The position numbers were made by a program, and so were the translations under genes. A DNA stretch of 64,000 bases from positions 7,154,649 through 7,218,648 of the forward strand of contig CM055312.2 of NCBI GenBank assembly GCA_029255685.2, given 5' to 3'. This document shows, piece by piece, positions 1 through 12,654 of this stretch. Below the pieces are notes generated by a model. The model worked only from the letters and a program-made list of their open reading frames with translations, was not told where the DNA came from and searched no databases. Each line of letters begins with the position of its first letter. Position 1 is the stretch's first letter. This DNA is from Silene conica (taxonomy: Eukaryota; Streptophyta; Magnoliopsida; Caryophyllales; Caryophyllaceae).

Positions 1-2239
1 TATTTATCTTATTTTCTTTTTACTTAATTAAAGAAATCCTTTCTTTTGCATAATTAAGTACGAAAGTGCATAATACTCACTTGAATAGTAGTGCTACTCT
101 TGTACCAAAAAATAGTAGTGTTGCTCTTAATTTGGTCGAATATGATTAATGTTCCTTTTAGGTAGAAATTTGTTTAGACTTAAATATTTAACTAATTACA
201 TTTATTAGTTCCACACATTTTTAATTAAGATGGAGATATTCATTTTAAGTTTGAATGATTTAGTAATATGGAAAAGATAAGAACGGTACGTAATGTATAA
301 GAAAAAGTAAAAGATTTGTCTTATTACTCTTATATCCCCATGGACTATTTTTTGCCCATTTTAATGTTAAGACAAAGACAAACTAAATTAGTTCGTTTTT
401 ACACTTTCCCACTTTCATTTTTAATAGAAACGATGAATAATATTAATAACCTTAAATAGTAAGTACATAAATATTAAAGAATAATGTCCTAAGATAACAA
501 ACTTGTAAAGAATCAATTATTCTAATTCATTTCCAATTTTCATTTTTAATAAAAACGTTGAATAAACTTAATAAACTTAAATAGTAAGTATATATAAATA
601 TTAAAGAATAATAATGTGCTAAATCTAATAGAAAAATTGTAAATAATCAGCTATATTTTATATTTCTAAATCTAATAGAAAAGTTGTAACTAATTTATTA
701 TTTTCTTATTTTCTAATTCTAATAGGAAAATTATAAATAAATTATTATCTAAACAACAATTTACTAATTTTTTAATTCTAATAGAAAAAATGTAAATATT
801 TAATTATCTCCTAATTCTAGTAGAAAAATTGTAACTAAACCATTATTTCTAATTAAGTGTTTTCTTATTTTCTAATTCTAATATGGAAAATTATAAATAA
901 ATTATTATCTAAACAACAATTTACTAATTTTCTAATTCTAATAGAAAAATTATAAATTATTAATTATCTCCTAATTCTAGTAGAAAAATTGTAAATAAAT
1001 CATTATTTATAATTAAGTGTTTTCTTATTTTCTAATTCTAATAGGAAAATTATAAATAAACTATTATCTAAACAACAATTTACTAATTTTCTAATTCTTA
1101 TAGAAAAATTGTAAATAATTAATTATTTCCTAATTCTAGTATAAAAATTGTAAATAAATCTTATTTATAATTAAGTGTTTTGTAAAAGGTAGTGGAGACT
1201 CCTAATTCTAGTATAAAAATTGTAAATAAATCTTATTTATAATTAAGTGTTTTGTAAAAGGTGGAGACTACCACGTGCTTAGAAAAAAGTTTCCTTTAAT
1301 TATATATATTGATTGATTGATTGATTAGGTAAAATCGCTGACGTAGCGCAATATGGTTTCAGAAAACCATTTTTCAAGCCATCTCATTCATTCTCACAAT
1401 TTCAATTTTTTTCGGCCAATTAAAATTAGCCATGTCAGCAACCGTGATATTAAGATTCCTAATATACGTAATATTAAGATTCCTAATATTAAGATTTCTC
1501 GGCCAATATGTGTAATATTTCTTTTTTTAATCAATTCTTACTAAATATTAAGATTCGTGATTGATAAAAAAAATATGATTTCAATTTAAGTCAATTCTTA
1601 CTAAGATACGTAATCTTCCTTTTTAATCAACGTAATCACGGAATCTTAGTGTGATCTTTCAATCTTTAATACTCCAGCTGCCAATTTTAACATAATCACG
1701 TAATCTTAGCCTGCCAATCTTCAATCACGTAATCACGGAATCTTTAATAGCTGCAATATTACTTTAAAATAAGATTTTAAAATAATGGCTATTAAAATTT
1801 AGAAATAATTAACATTTTGAGAAAATAAGATTTTAATTGGCTATTAAAATTTAGAAATATTTAACAGAATTTTGAGAAAATATTTTGAGAAATATTTAAC
1901 AGATTGCCAATTTTTCATAATCTTCTCGGTTGCAGCTATCTTTTTATTCCTTATAATCCCTTCACTTCAATACCTTTCTCTTCGTCTTGCATCTTTAAAC
2001 CTGTAAAACAAAATTTGTAATTTTAATTTGTATTAGAACCTTTTTTTAAGTTAATGTATCTTTTATTTTAATTTATTTGTTCTTTCATTCTCCTAACTAT
2101 TCGTCTTATAAATCTAACAATTTGATTCAACTAATATAACCACAATCTTGACTATAATTTTCATTTTCTGTAGTATATAGAACTTAATTATCTTAATTTT
2201 GATTTTTTTAATAATTTTGTTATAAAATCCGTATATATA

Positions 2240-2244
<5 letters not shown>
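1..2244. other. AT-rich intergenic DNA
   Basis: No coding region, RNA gene or complete mobile element is recognised. Composition is very AT-rich with many short A and T runs. The only organised part is a degenerate tandem array (listed separately). A 63-codon open frame at 1353-1544 consists of repeated low-complexity AATATTAAGATTCC-like sequence and is not supported as a gene. Confidence 0.6.
655..1265. repeat. Degenerate AT-rich tandem repeat
   Basis: The phrases CTAATTCTAATAGAAAAATTG and TAAATAAATCATTATTT recur about every 60-130 bp. The last two copies (about 1126-1190 and 1200-1265) are nearly identical direct repeats, both running through AATTAAGTGTTTTGTAAAAG into GTGGAGACT. No terminal inverted repeats or coding content are visible. 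Confidence 0.6.

Positions 2245-2275
<31 letters not shown>
2245..2275. repeat. (TA)n microsatellite, left flank of foldback element
   Basis: A pure TA dinucleotide run directly abuts the first base of the foldback element. A matching (TA)n run sits at the element's other end, as expected of an insertion into a TA microsatellite. Confidence 0.9.
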
Positions 2276-2277
<2 letters not shown>

Positions 2278-2389
2278 TTTAGGATCGGGTGAGAACGATT
2301 ATACGGTGCATACGGTGAGAATGAGTCACATCCGTTAGATTAAAACACAATCAATGGTTAAGAAATACCCACAATCCACATACTAGATA

Positions 2390-3150
2390 GATTTTTTGAC
2401 GGAGTAGATAATTTTTTCTTTACCTTTTTACATAAACTTAGATACATTTTTTTACGGAGTAAATCCTCTTTTTTTTTACCTTTTTACGTAAACCTATATA
2501 CATTTTTTTGATGGAGTAAATACATTTTTTTTACTTTTTTACGTAAACCTAGATACATTTTTTTGTACTTTTTTTACATAAACCTAGATACATTTTTTGA
2601 AGGAGTAGATACATTTTTTTTTACTTTTTTTACATAAACCTAGATACATTTTTTGAAGTAGTAGATACATTTTTTTTACTTTTTTTACGTACACCTAGAT
2701 ACATTTTTTGACGAAGTAGATACATTTTTTTTTTACTTTTTTTTACATAAACCTAGATACATTTTTTGAAGAAGTAGATACATTTTTTTTACTTTTTTTT
2801 ACATAAACCTAGATACATTTTTTGAAGGAGTACATTTTTTTACTTTTTTTACATAAACCTAAATACATTTTTTGAAGGAGTAGATACATTTTTTTTATTT
2901 TTTTTACATAAACCTAGATACATTTTTTGACGGACTAGATATATTTTTTTTACTTAAGCGTAGATACATTTTTTGACGGAGTAGATACATTTTTTAATTT
3001 TTTTACATAAACCTAGTTACATTTTTTGACGGAGTAGATACATTTTTTTACTTAAACCTAGATACATTTTTTTACGGAATAGATACATTTTATACTATCA
3101 TAGGTACACTTTTTACATATCTTGATACATTTTATAACAATGTAGGTACA
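2390..3150. repeat. Tandem array in left arm of foldback element
   Basis: A roughly 50-60 bp unit combines AGATACATTTTTTGACGGAG, a T-rich stretch and ACATAAACCT, repeated about a dozen times with variable T-run length. It is the inverted partner of the array at 5150-6355. Confidence 0.85.
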
Positions 3151-3369
3151 TTTTTTCCCTACATATATATTAATATATACACACAAATATAAGCTACTAC
3201 TTACATCAAAATATAGTACAAATAGACATTTTACAAAATGTAACTAAATACTCATTTGAATTAACCAAACATATAACTAAAGTACTAATTAATAATAAAT
3301 AAACATTAATCATGGCCCCCACACTATTGATCATATGTATATATATATATATTACTATGTTACTGTGTT

Positions 3370-3900
3370 AAGAAACGCATCCCATTGTAACCAAAATAAT
3401 AAAATAATACACATCCCATAACTCCTGTCGTCGGAACTCCGACGAGATCCTCGACGAACACAGTAACATTTCGACGACATTGCTTGGTAACCGTGAATGT
3501 ACGCTGAAATACAAGGAACAAATTCACCGTCGACATCTCCATTTTCACTTCTCCGTTAACCATCAATCGACTTTCAGCTATAATCGTACTCGTAATCGTC
3601 GTAAGTCTGCATTTCTCGATGTGGTCGATCGCATTCCAACATTCTCTTCTCTTATGATGAATCCATAAATGTCGATGTTAATGATATTTGTTGAATGAAT
3701 TGCGTGCCTGATTTCTATATTTTTTTCGAGCGATCTAAAACTTCTAGCCGTTCGTGATGATTGGCGATATCACCGTCGTTTAATGTGATGAATGGTGATA
3801 TTGCCGGCGTCGGTTATGGTGGTTGCCGGTGGTGGTTGGCTGTCGTTGTCGTGGTATTGTTGAATTGATGAGGAAGGAGTTTGTCGGGACTCGGGCTGCT
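3370..3900. other. GC-richer unique centre of the foldback element
   Basis: This stretch has more balanced composition than its surroundings, and a 68-codon frame is open on the minus strand (3566-3360). The frame shows no family motif I recognise. Its position between the two arrays suggests captured host DNA, but this is only an inference. Confidence 0.3.
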
Positions 3901-3963
3901 ACTGAATTGGTTTATAAGTTTGACAAATTGTTGTAATGATTAAATCTAAACCGTTGAATACTA

Positions 3964-4221
3964 CTCCCTCCGTTCGATTCCACTTCGCATGTTTGCTTTT
4001 TGTACACTATTCACAAGTGGACATTTAATCTCAATTTTCTCCTAATACGTAAGAGAAAACATATTCATGTGGGGTCTTGTTTGATTCGTCTTTACGTGTA
4101 CATTGAAAATATCTAACTTTTATAATTTTTGCAACTACGTAGCTAAAGATATTTAACATCTAAAACGTGCGTTGGCAAACGTGAAAAAGCAAACCTGCGA
4201 AGTGGAATCGAACGGAGGGAG
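3964..4221. mobile_element. Stowaway-type MITE
   Basis: This 258 bp element begins CTCCCTCCGTTCGATTCCAC and ends with the inverted repeat GTGGAATCGAACGGAGGGAG, flanked on both sides by the TA target duplication (3962-3963 and 4222-4223). CTCCCTCC termini with a TA duplication are diagnostic of Stowaway (Tc1/mariner-derived) MITEs. It is inserted within the foldback element and has no coding capacity. Confidence 0.93.
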
Positions 4222-4236
4222 TATTTGATTTAAGGG

Positions 4237-4330
4237 TGGATACTCGTTCTCACCGTTCTCACCGAATGATCGTTCTCACCGGATCTAAGATCCGGTGAGA
4301 ACGAACATTCGGTGCATACGGTGAGAACAA
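4237..4330. repeat. Head-to-head junction of two GGTGAGAAC-type element ends
   Basis: Sequence ending CTCACCGGATC meets sequence beginning AGATCCGGTGAGAAC across a central TA near 4286-4287. Each side carries the two-part terminal motif (CGGTGAGAAC twice, about 20 bp apart) found at the outer ends. It reads as the right end of one element abutting the left end of another with only a TA between them. Confidence 0.7.
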
Positions 4331-5149
4331 ATATTGATCATAGGATTAAACCAATCCAAAGGTCATTATTAAATCAAACCCTCTGTCATCCATCTACCAC
4401 GTTTAACATCAAATCCCCACAAATCAAACCCTCTGCCATCCCATTTCTTCTTCCCCATTATCTGCTATACAAATGCTAATCCACAAACATAATCCACCCA
4501 CAAACATAATCCACCCACACCCCCCACAACAACCAAGCATGCATTTGTCCAAACCGAAACCGAAACCGAAACCAGGCCCCGCTCATAATGTTGAGTATCG
4601 CTTCTACCCTTACTCCCTTATCCTTGTAATTTGTTATTATCACTTGTTCTTGGTTGGTTTGACGTCTTCCAAGTCGTGTTTTAAGTTCAGCGGATACAAT
4701 GTCACGACAGTTTTTGTAATGTTGGTAAGTATTGTATTATATTACGCAAATAGAAAACATACCATGCAGGCTACAAAAATGACAGCAAAAGAAAGAATTG
4801 AGAAATACCTAGCCAGCCCATCGGCGATGGAGGCAACAGTATAGTCCACATCATGGTGGAGGCAACATTGTCAAAGAAAACCGACATATGACTGCATTGT
4901 GCAACATTGCAACAAACAGCGATACACAAGCAGTGAATTACCCACATATACCAGTATACCACTGTTAAACAAACCATAAAATTGAAGGTCAAAGATTCAC
5001 TTCAAAAATGGAGTAATTTTATCCTGTTTATTGCCACAAAATCTCTATTAAAAATTGTAAGAGGTATATAAACTTGTTCATTTTGTTCTGATAGAGTGAC
5101 ATTTGTATAGCTTGGATTCCACCTACCTTGATGGCCTGGACGGCATCGG
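4331..5149. other. Unassigned sequence inside foldback element
   Basis: A 123-codon frame at 4473-4844 (+) starts with Pro/His and Lys-Pro repeats and then has two hydrophobic stretches. It shows no recognisable domain, and the repeats come from CCACAAACATAATCCACC and CCGAAA tandem copies. I do not support it as a gene. Confidence 0.3.
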
Positions 5150-6355
5150 CTACAAAATGTATCTAGGTTTTAAGTAAAAAATGTATCTACCCGTAAAAAA
5201 ACGTAACTAGGTTTATGTTAAAAAATTAAAAAAAAATGTATTACTCCGTCAAAAAGTGTATCTAGGTTTGAGTAAAAAAAATGTATCTACTCCGTCAAAA
5301 AATGTATCTAGGTTTATGTAAAAAGTAAAAAAAATGTATCTATTCTGTCAAAAAATGTATTTAGGTTTAAGTAAAAAATGTATCTACTCCTTCAAAAAAT
5401 GTATTTACTCCTTCAAAAAATGTATCTAAGTTTATGTAAAAAAAGTAAAAAAATGTATCTAATCTGTCGAAAAATGTATACAGGTGTACTAAAAAAGTAA
5501 AAGAAAATATATCTACTCCGTCAAAAAATGTATCTAGGTTTAAGTAAAAAAAAAAATGTATCTACCTCATCAAAAAATATATCTAGTTTTATGTAAAAAT
5601 GTAAAAAAAATGTATTTACTCCGTCAAAAAATATATCTAGCTTTAAGTAAAAAATGTATCTACCCGTCAAAAAACGTAACTAGGTTTATGTAAAAAGGTA
5701 AAAAAAAAAAAATGTATCTACTCCGTCAAAAAATGTATCTACTCCGCCAAAAAATGTATCTAGGTTTATGTAAAAAAAAGTAAAAAAAAAATGTATTTAA
5801 TCTATCAAAAAATATATCTAGCTTTAAGTAAAAAATGTATCTACTCCGTCAAAAAATGTATCTAGGTTTACGTAAAAAAGTAAAAAAAATGTATCTACTC
5901 CTTCAAAAAATGTATCTAGGTTTATGTAAAAAAAGTAAAAAAAAATGTATCTACTCCTTCAAAAAATGTATCTAGGTTTATGTAAAAAAAAATAAAAAAA
6001 AAATCTATCTACTTCGTCAAAAAATATATCTAGGTTTACGTAAAAAAATAAAAAAAAAATGTAACTACTACTTCAAAAAAAGTGTATCTAGGTTTATGTA
6101 AAAAAAGTAAAAAAAATGTATATACCCCTTCAAAAAATGTATCTAGATTTACGTAAAAAAGTAAAAAGAAATGTATCTACTCCGTCAAAAAATGTATCTA
6201 GGTTTACGTAAAAAAGTAAAAAAAATGTATTTACTCCGTCAAAAAAATGTATATAGGTTTACGTAAAATGGTAAAAAAAAAGTATTTACTCCGTAAAAAA
6301 ATGTATCTAAGTTTGTGTAAAAAGGTAAAAAAAAAAATTATCTACTCCGTCAAAA
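5150..6355. repeat. Tandem array in right arm of foldback element
   Basis: About 20 units built from AAAAATGTATCTACTCCGTC and TCTAGGTTTATGTAAAAA, in reverse orientation relative to the 2390-3150 array. Together the arrays form the stem of the foldback structure. Unit lengths vary mainly through A-run length. Confidence 0.85.
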
Positions 6356-6479
6356 AATCTATCTAGAATGTGGGTTGTGGCCTTGTGGGTATTTCTTAAC
6401 CGTTGATTGTGTTTTAATCCAACGGACGTGACTCGTTCTCACCGTATGCACCGTATAATCGTTCTCACCCGATCCTAGA

Positions 6480-6604
<125 letters not shown>

Positions 6605-7077
6605 TACTACAAATCTAGGATAAGAGGACGCCTCTTAGAGGACGGTTGGGGAGGAGACCGTCCTCTATCAAGCAAATAAAATTGGCACCATTAGTGGTGT
6701 TATAAATAGGACGGTTAACAAAAAAAGCGTCATCTTTATAAACGTAATGAGGACGGTTGGTCAATTAAACCGTCCTCTTATTTAAAAAGAAGACGGTTGT
6801 TTAAGTGAACCGTCCTCTTATAAATACAACGAAGACGGTTGTATTTATAACCGTCCTCTTATAAATATAACGAAGACGGTTGGGATTATAACCGTCCTCT
6901 TAGTTCTTTAATTAAAAAAACTTCCTGTAGTTTCCTAAATTACAAACCCAACGTGCCTATACCTATTTCTTCTTCTTCTTCGTTCTAAATTACGAAACCC
7001 AGTAACCCACTGTCCATCAACGACCCTATTTCACCACCGCGCGCCTCCCACGTTCTCCTTCATCATTATTAATCAAG

Positions 7078-9141
7078 GTATGTTCATTAATCCTATTGCT
7101 ATTATATATTAGTTCCGAAATTCATATTTTGAACTCGATTAATTTTGGTAATCGGCGAATGAAATCAGTATAATTGATCAAACAATTAATAGTTAGTATT
7201 TTTTGTAATTCAATTACGATTTAATCCCTTATTTTGAATTCAATTGCAGTATAAAAACTTGCTCTAGTCGAAGTCTGCTATAAACCCGTATTTAAGGAAT
7301 CCCTCATTCCGGTATGTTACCCTGTTATGCTTGTGATATATTTGAATTACATTTATTTAACCTCTTTATGCCATGGGGCCCTTTTTCAAAAACTAGAACT
7401 AGATTTACTTCTATTTAAGTTGGAAACTGAGTTCGGAGTTGAAAGTTTGCTCTTTACTATGAAAGAGTTCTATGGACTGCTACTGCCTGATGAAGTTTTT
7501 CGCCTATTCTCCCTACTAAGTCTAGTTATAGGTCGATCTTCTACCACAAGCTCTACCTTCCTTGACAACCCAACTCACTCGTAATAATGAGTAGCTGACT
7601 CACTGGAATGGGATAATGTATGTGGCTTTGCGCATTCCAAGTGTAGGGAATAGGAATCAGTTTCTGTGCAGCATGGTATTGAACAGGCAAGTCTGCTGAT
7701 GCGAAGCAGAAATTTGCTCTGGTGCGGACTGCTGTAGGGAGTTCTGATAGCGGGAATGGCAGAGTTCCTGGGTCTGCACTCTAGGTGGCTTTGGTAATGT
7801 TGAAATTGTTGTAGGATGGGTAAAACCGTAAAAGAACAACTTCAGTACTCCACTGGTTTGCTTTTGAGTGTAACTAACCATACTGATTGTGCAACTTCCT
7901 TGCACTGCCGTATTCGCACACTGACCAAAACGTGATCTAAAATGTGAATGTATATATTCTGATCTGGTTTTCAGTTCTGTGAATGTATATATTTTGTTCT
8001 GGTTTTCAGTTCTCTTAACAACTGTATATATGTAGGGGTTTCGAGATTGAGAGATCGTCTGCAGAATTAAAGAAGCATTCGTTCTTTGTTGAAACAAAAT
8101 TTAAGGGAAGCTTAAACAACTGTTTGTAGGGGATTTGAGACTGAAGAGATTATTGCAGAAATAAGCATTCTATTCTAGTAAGTTTTAAGCCTTTTATATT
8201 CATCATATGCTATTTTCACTATGATTATTTCGGATACATGTTTGTATGTCCTACCAATACTAGGTAAGGTTAGATACGTCTTACCCCCCTTAACCCGCTT
8301 AGGCGAGATCCCTTGCTGTTGAAAGATATTAGGCAAAATCCACAGAATAAATGGGAGGACAGTGGTTGAGGTGTGCGGTGGTGCAGGATTCGTTCAGACG
8401 CAGGTGGCAGAGGGTCTGGATGCATGACTGCGGCAGTGGCAGTTAGATGATAGCATCAGTTGCTGGGTACTTTAGATTCAGTGGTTGAAGGCAGGTTGTG
8501 TGAATGTAGCAGAGTAGTTGCTGGTAGAGCTAATAAGCTAGAGTGGATTGCGGGTGAAAGGATGGATGGAATTTATGATTGTGACTGAGTACTAATGGGT
8601 CTACAAGGATGCTGTAGAGTCTGGTATCAGCTGCGTTCCGAGGCAGGGCTGGCAATTGCGAGAGTGTGCAGAAGTCTGGGACTGTCAATGGTGTGTTATA
8701 TCTGGACCTCAGTACTCTAATTAATCACGGTGCGTTAGCAATAATAATTGCATATTATGAAGTAAGTCCGTATTCTTCTTCATTTCTAAACCGTTGTGGT
8801 ACAGCATATTACCTCCCTGTTTTCTTGCTTTATTTGTGCTAATCAAGCCTAATAGTACTAATCATTAAAAAAAATACTAATTCTAGTAATAGTAATACGG
8901 ATGAGCAGAATCATTGTGAAGTTGTGTGAAAGAACTTGATATCTACCAACTAATAACACACTAATAATCATACAAATCTATGATAGTGATGGCTATATGG
9001 CATATGACAGATACAAAAGTGCACACGGAATAATAACAAAACACAAAAAATGTTCATTAAATTTTAAAAATAATACTTCGTAAGATATTTTTTCTTACAT
9101 TTCATAGTTGTCAATGTAAAAGATTTAAGATATTCGATTTT
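7078..9141. other. Internal CACTA 1 DNA without recognised genes
   Basis: Composition is more balanced than the flanks, consistent with captured or internal transposon sequence. An 85-codon (7327-7584, +) and a 146-codon frame (8097-7657, -) are open, but neither shows a motif I recognise. GTATG-type donor and CAG-type acceptor sites occur (for example near 7314), so transcribed exons are possible. Confidence 0.3.
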
Positions 9142-10071
9142 CTATTGAAAGCTATCTTGATCATCTTTTCTATTGTCTGTCAGCCCTTGAGTATCACTTG
9201 TTTTGTTCGCTTGACGTTGATCACCTTTTGACTTCTCTACGTGAACATCTTTGCTACTGTCAGCCAGACCAACGGGCCCTTGATCATATCCAGTCTTGTC
9301 TAATGGCTCTTGATCATCTTTCCTATTGTTTGTCAGCCCTTGAGTATCACTTATCTTGTTCGCTTGATCTTGATCACCTATTGACTTGTCTACAGAAATT
9401 TGTTCACCTTGAGCCTCTTTTACGAGCTTTTGATCACCTAGAGAGTTGTCTACAGGCTTTTGTTCACCTTGACTCTCTTTTATGAGCTCTTGATCACCTA
9501 GTGAGTTGTCTACAGCCTTTTGTTTACCTTGACTCTCTTTTACGACCTCTTGATCACCTAGTGAGTTGTCTACATGCTTTTGTTCACCTTGAGCCCCGTC
9601 TACAAGTACTAGATCATCAGCCTTATCTACGGAACTTAAACCATCTCGGTCCTTGCCTATGGGCTCTTGGTCATCATTTGCCTTGTCTACTACTAGATGT
9701 TGATCCATTTTCATGTGCTCATTTTCATCTTCCCTCTTGTCTGTTAGCTTTTGATAATCTTTTGTCTTGACTGCAGACTGTTCAGCTTCACACTTGTCTA
9801 CTAGCTTTCGGGCATCGTCAAGCTTATTATCAGCTACTTTACAGAAGACAACTTCTGCATCAAGCTGTGCAAGCTCGGCCCTTCCATAATTACTCTCAGC
9901 AAATGAGTTATGCAGTCTTCCAGCTTCTTTCAGGCCAGACACAGTGCCTATAAACTCCACAACCATACAGTCCTGCTTGGTAAGTCTGGTAGTTTGAATA
10001 GGAATCGCCAAATAACAGAAATAACAGAAATTAATATGTAAGTTTAGCCTGTATGATTTAAGAAATTTCAA
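9142..10071 (-). CDS. Acidic 20-residue-repeat protein of unknown function inside CACTA 1
   Basis: The frame encodes up to 309 residues. A likely splice acceptor (CTACCAG) near 9987 suggests the true exon starts there, so the hydrophobic N-terminus drawn from upstream is probably intron. The first part is a helical, charged stretch (SNYGRAELAQLDAE). From about residue 115 it is a tandem repeat with a 60-bp unit, consensus DNSLGDQELVKESQGEQKPV, with at least four close copies plus diverged ones. The repeat is rich in Asp, Glu, Lys and Gln, with no Cys and no membrane segment, so it is predicted soluble and largely disordered or coiled. I recognise no family. It is either a captured host exon or an internal CACTA gene. 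The opposite strand is also open because of the repeat, but gives only Leu/Cys/His-rich shadow frames. Confidence 0.45.
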   Translation of the reverse strand: MKFLKSYRLNLHINFCYFCYLAIPIQTTRLTKQDCMVVEFIGTVSGLKEAGRLHNSFAESNYGRAELAQLDAEVVFCKVADNKLDDARKLVDKCEAEQSAVKTKDYQKLTDKREDENEHMKMDQHLVVDKANDDQEPIGKDRDGLSSVDKADDLVLVDGAQGEQKHVDNSLGDQEVVKESQGKQKAVDNSLGDQELIKESQGEQKPVDNSLGDQKLVKEAQGEQISVDKSIGDQDQANKISDTQGLTNNRKDDQEPLDKTGYDQGPVGLADSSKDVHVEKSKGDQRQANKTSDTQGLTDNRKDDQDSFQ

Positions 10072-10546
10072 TTATCAAGTATATTTACATTTACTTTATT
10101 TCGTAAAATAACTATAATTAGGCGTCTATAACATATATTTAACACAGGGCAATTACGAAGATAAGTTCTATGGTTCCTTAGAAATGTCAACAAAAAGAGT
10201 TTGAATGAAAAATAATAAAGGTATTTCTCGCTCTAACTAATAATCTTGTTATCTCCTAAATAATTATATATAGTAGTTTATATTTTATTGTTACGACTTT
10301 CTTGTTTATAAGTTGTAGTCAAATTCACATGATTTCGATTTTAGTGTCCTACGCAGCCTGTTGGAAGCGTCTTATGTGGATATTACGTCTGCCGATATAT
10401 GTTGGAGATCATTAGAGGACGATATATTAATATTATGCCAAGTGTACGTGCTTTATTGTTTTTTGGCCGCAATATTTACTTATTTTGATATAAATTTCAC
10501 GCCTTGTGTAAATGATTGTAATTGTGTCTTTTGTTTCTATGTATAG

Positions 10547-10687
10547 TTCATGTTTAAAGCACCAAAGACATACTCAGTTGATCAAATTGACGAGGTGCGA
10601 GACATTTCGGCAACATTGTATTGCAGTTTACGGCGCAAGTATTTGAAGGCAGCGTTTCAAGTATACCAACGAATTCTATCTAGATAG
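10547..10687 (+). pseudogene. Remnant of Ulp1-like protease C-terminus in CACTA 1
   Basis: After a TGTATAG acceptor the frame reads MFKAPKTYSVDQIDEVRD and continues to a TAG at 10685-10687. A Y-S-x-x-x-I-D-E-V-R-D segment is, from family knowledge, the usual extreme C-terminus of Ulp1-type proteases encoded by plant CACTA elements. The same segment occurs in CACTA 2 at 16580-16663, also close to the right end. The catalytic part is not visible here, so this is a tail only. Confidence 0.5.
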
Positions 10688-11455
10688 CTTGAAATTTTGT
10701 AAGTTGTGTTGAACTTATATTGTAGAAACAAACTTATTGCTTTTTCTGAAATGTAGGAGATGATATATTTAATTTAATGAAACAACATTGTTGTCAAAAA
10801 TTCGTTCTTTTGTTCGTTATATGATAACATTTGAGTTACTTGGTAGCGGGGTATGTGCTTGTGGTTTGTATAGTCGTTTGGTACTGTGTTGTTGTTGTCT
10901 CATTGCTGCCATGTGGGGTATGTGACTACTGCTGCGTTAATTGGCTATACAAGACGGTTTTAAATGGCTTGCGGTAATTGTGCGAGCATTTGAAATGGCT
11001 TGCGATAATTGTTTTAAATTGGCGCCCAAAAAATTGGCTATACAAGACGGTTTTGTTCATAAGCGTCTTAAAATTCCCCTTTTAAAATTATGTGATCATG
11101 TTCAAAACAAGACGGTTCAAAACTCCAACCGTCCTCTTTCATATATATCAAAGAAGACGGTTCCAAATGCAACCGTCCTCTTTCATACATATCAAAGAAG
11201 ACGGTTTTATATGTAACCGTCCTCTTTGATATATACAAAGAGGACGGTTCTAATAACAACCGTCCTCTTTGATATATACAAAGAGGCCGGTTTGACTTTT
11301 TTTCAACCGTCCTCTTAGGCAACGAGGACGGGGGAATTTAGGACGGTTCCTTTCATGTTTTAGGACGGTTTTCAACCGTCCTCGTTTCCCGTTTTTGTAG
11401 TAGTGATAGAGGCGAGTTCCGGTGAGTTTGGCATATTCCGTGAGTTACCCCCGCA

Positions 11456-11463
11456 TATAAATA
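11456..11463 (+). promoter_or_regulatory. TATA box of the FAR1-like gene in the left MULE end
   Basis: TATAAATA lies about 47 bp inside the left terminus and about 300 bp upstream of the ATG at 11766. Promoters in or just inside the TIR are typical of MULEs. A probable 5'UTR intron follows (GT at 11650, CTTCAG ending 11754). Confidence 0.6.
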
Positions 11464-11959
11464 CAATTGACATAAACTCAAATTTCTAACACGCGCTGAA
11501 AATTCATAATTCTTCATCAAATTTCTAACAAACTCTGTTTTCCCTAACTTTCTCTCTCCTTCAAAATCATCAATTCTTCATCAAATTCATCAATTCTTCA
11601 TCAATTCTGAAAAATCAGACGAAAAACTTGCAGGAACCCTAATTTTTCGGTACTAATTCTTACGATTTTGGTATTTTAATACTTGAATAGCTGAATTATT
11701 TGATTCAAATAACAAATTGTACGACAATTTATGTATTGTTTTCGTAATCTTCAGGATTTGCGATCATGAATTCAGACGAACTTAATGACGATCATCTTAA
11801 TCAGCTTAATGACGATCAAACATTGACGATTTCAGGTATCAATTTGTCTAGTTTATAATGATTTCATGATTTCATGATACAATAACTATATGAGAGCTTA
11901 AAATAACTCACTATTGAGCTTATATTGACTGCTATTACGTATTGAGCTTAAAATAACTC

Positions 11960-12654
11960 ATGATTTCATGTATTATGCAAATACAATAACAGCTATTACG
12001 TATTACAATAACATCTATTATGAATACAATAACAGCTATTATGTATTACAATAACAGTTATAATGAATACAATAACAGCTATTATGTATTACAATAACAG
12101 TTATAATGAATACAATAACAGCTATTATGAATACAATAACAGTTATAATGAATTACAATAACAGTTATAATGAATACAATAACAGCTATTATGAATACAA
12201 TAACAACTATTATGAATACAATAACAGCTATTATGAATACAATAACAACTATTATGTATTACAATAACATCTATTATGTATTACAATAACATCTATTATG
12301 AATACAATAACAGCTATTATGTATTACAATAACAGCTATTATGAATACAATAACAGCTATTATGAATACAATAACATCTATTATGAATACAATAACAGCT
12401 ATTATGTATTACAATAACAGTTATAATGAATTATAATAACAGTTATAATGAATACAATAACAGCTATTATAAATACAATAACAGCTATTATGTATTACAA
12501 TAATAGTTATAATGAATTACAATAACAGGTATTACAAAATGGAAAACTGAATACAATAACATGTATTATGCAATACAATAACAGCTAGTATGAATTACAA
12601 TAACAGCTATTATGAATTACAATAACAGATATAATGAATTACAATAACAGGTAT
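11960..12654. repeat. 21-bp minisatellite of the MULE, array 1 (intron 1, left part)
   Basis: About 30 copies of a unit like ATACAATAACAGCTATTATGA, with variants CAACTATTAT, CAGTTATAAT and CATCTATTAT. The core ATAACAGCTATTAT is nearly its own reverse complement. The array continues at 17564 beyond the inserted CACTA 2. Confidence 0.93.

Noticed and set aside
9198..9770. Leu/His/Cys-rich frames on the + strand opposite the acidic repeat protein
   Set aside because: The 60-bp repeat leaves both strands open; the minus-strand product is longer and has a plausible splice acceptor.
11960..12654. Possible CRISPR-like array
   Set aside because: Units are contiguous with no spacers of unique sequence, and the context is a plant transposon.
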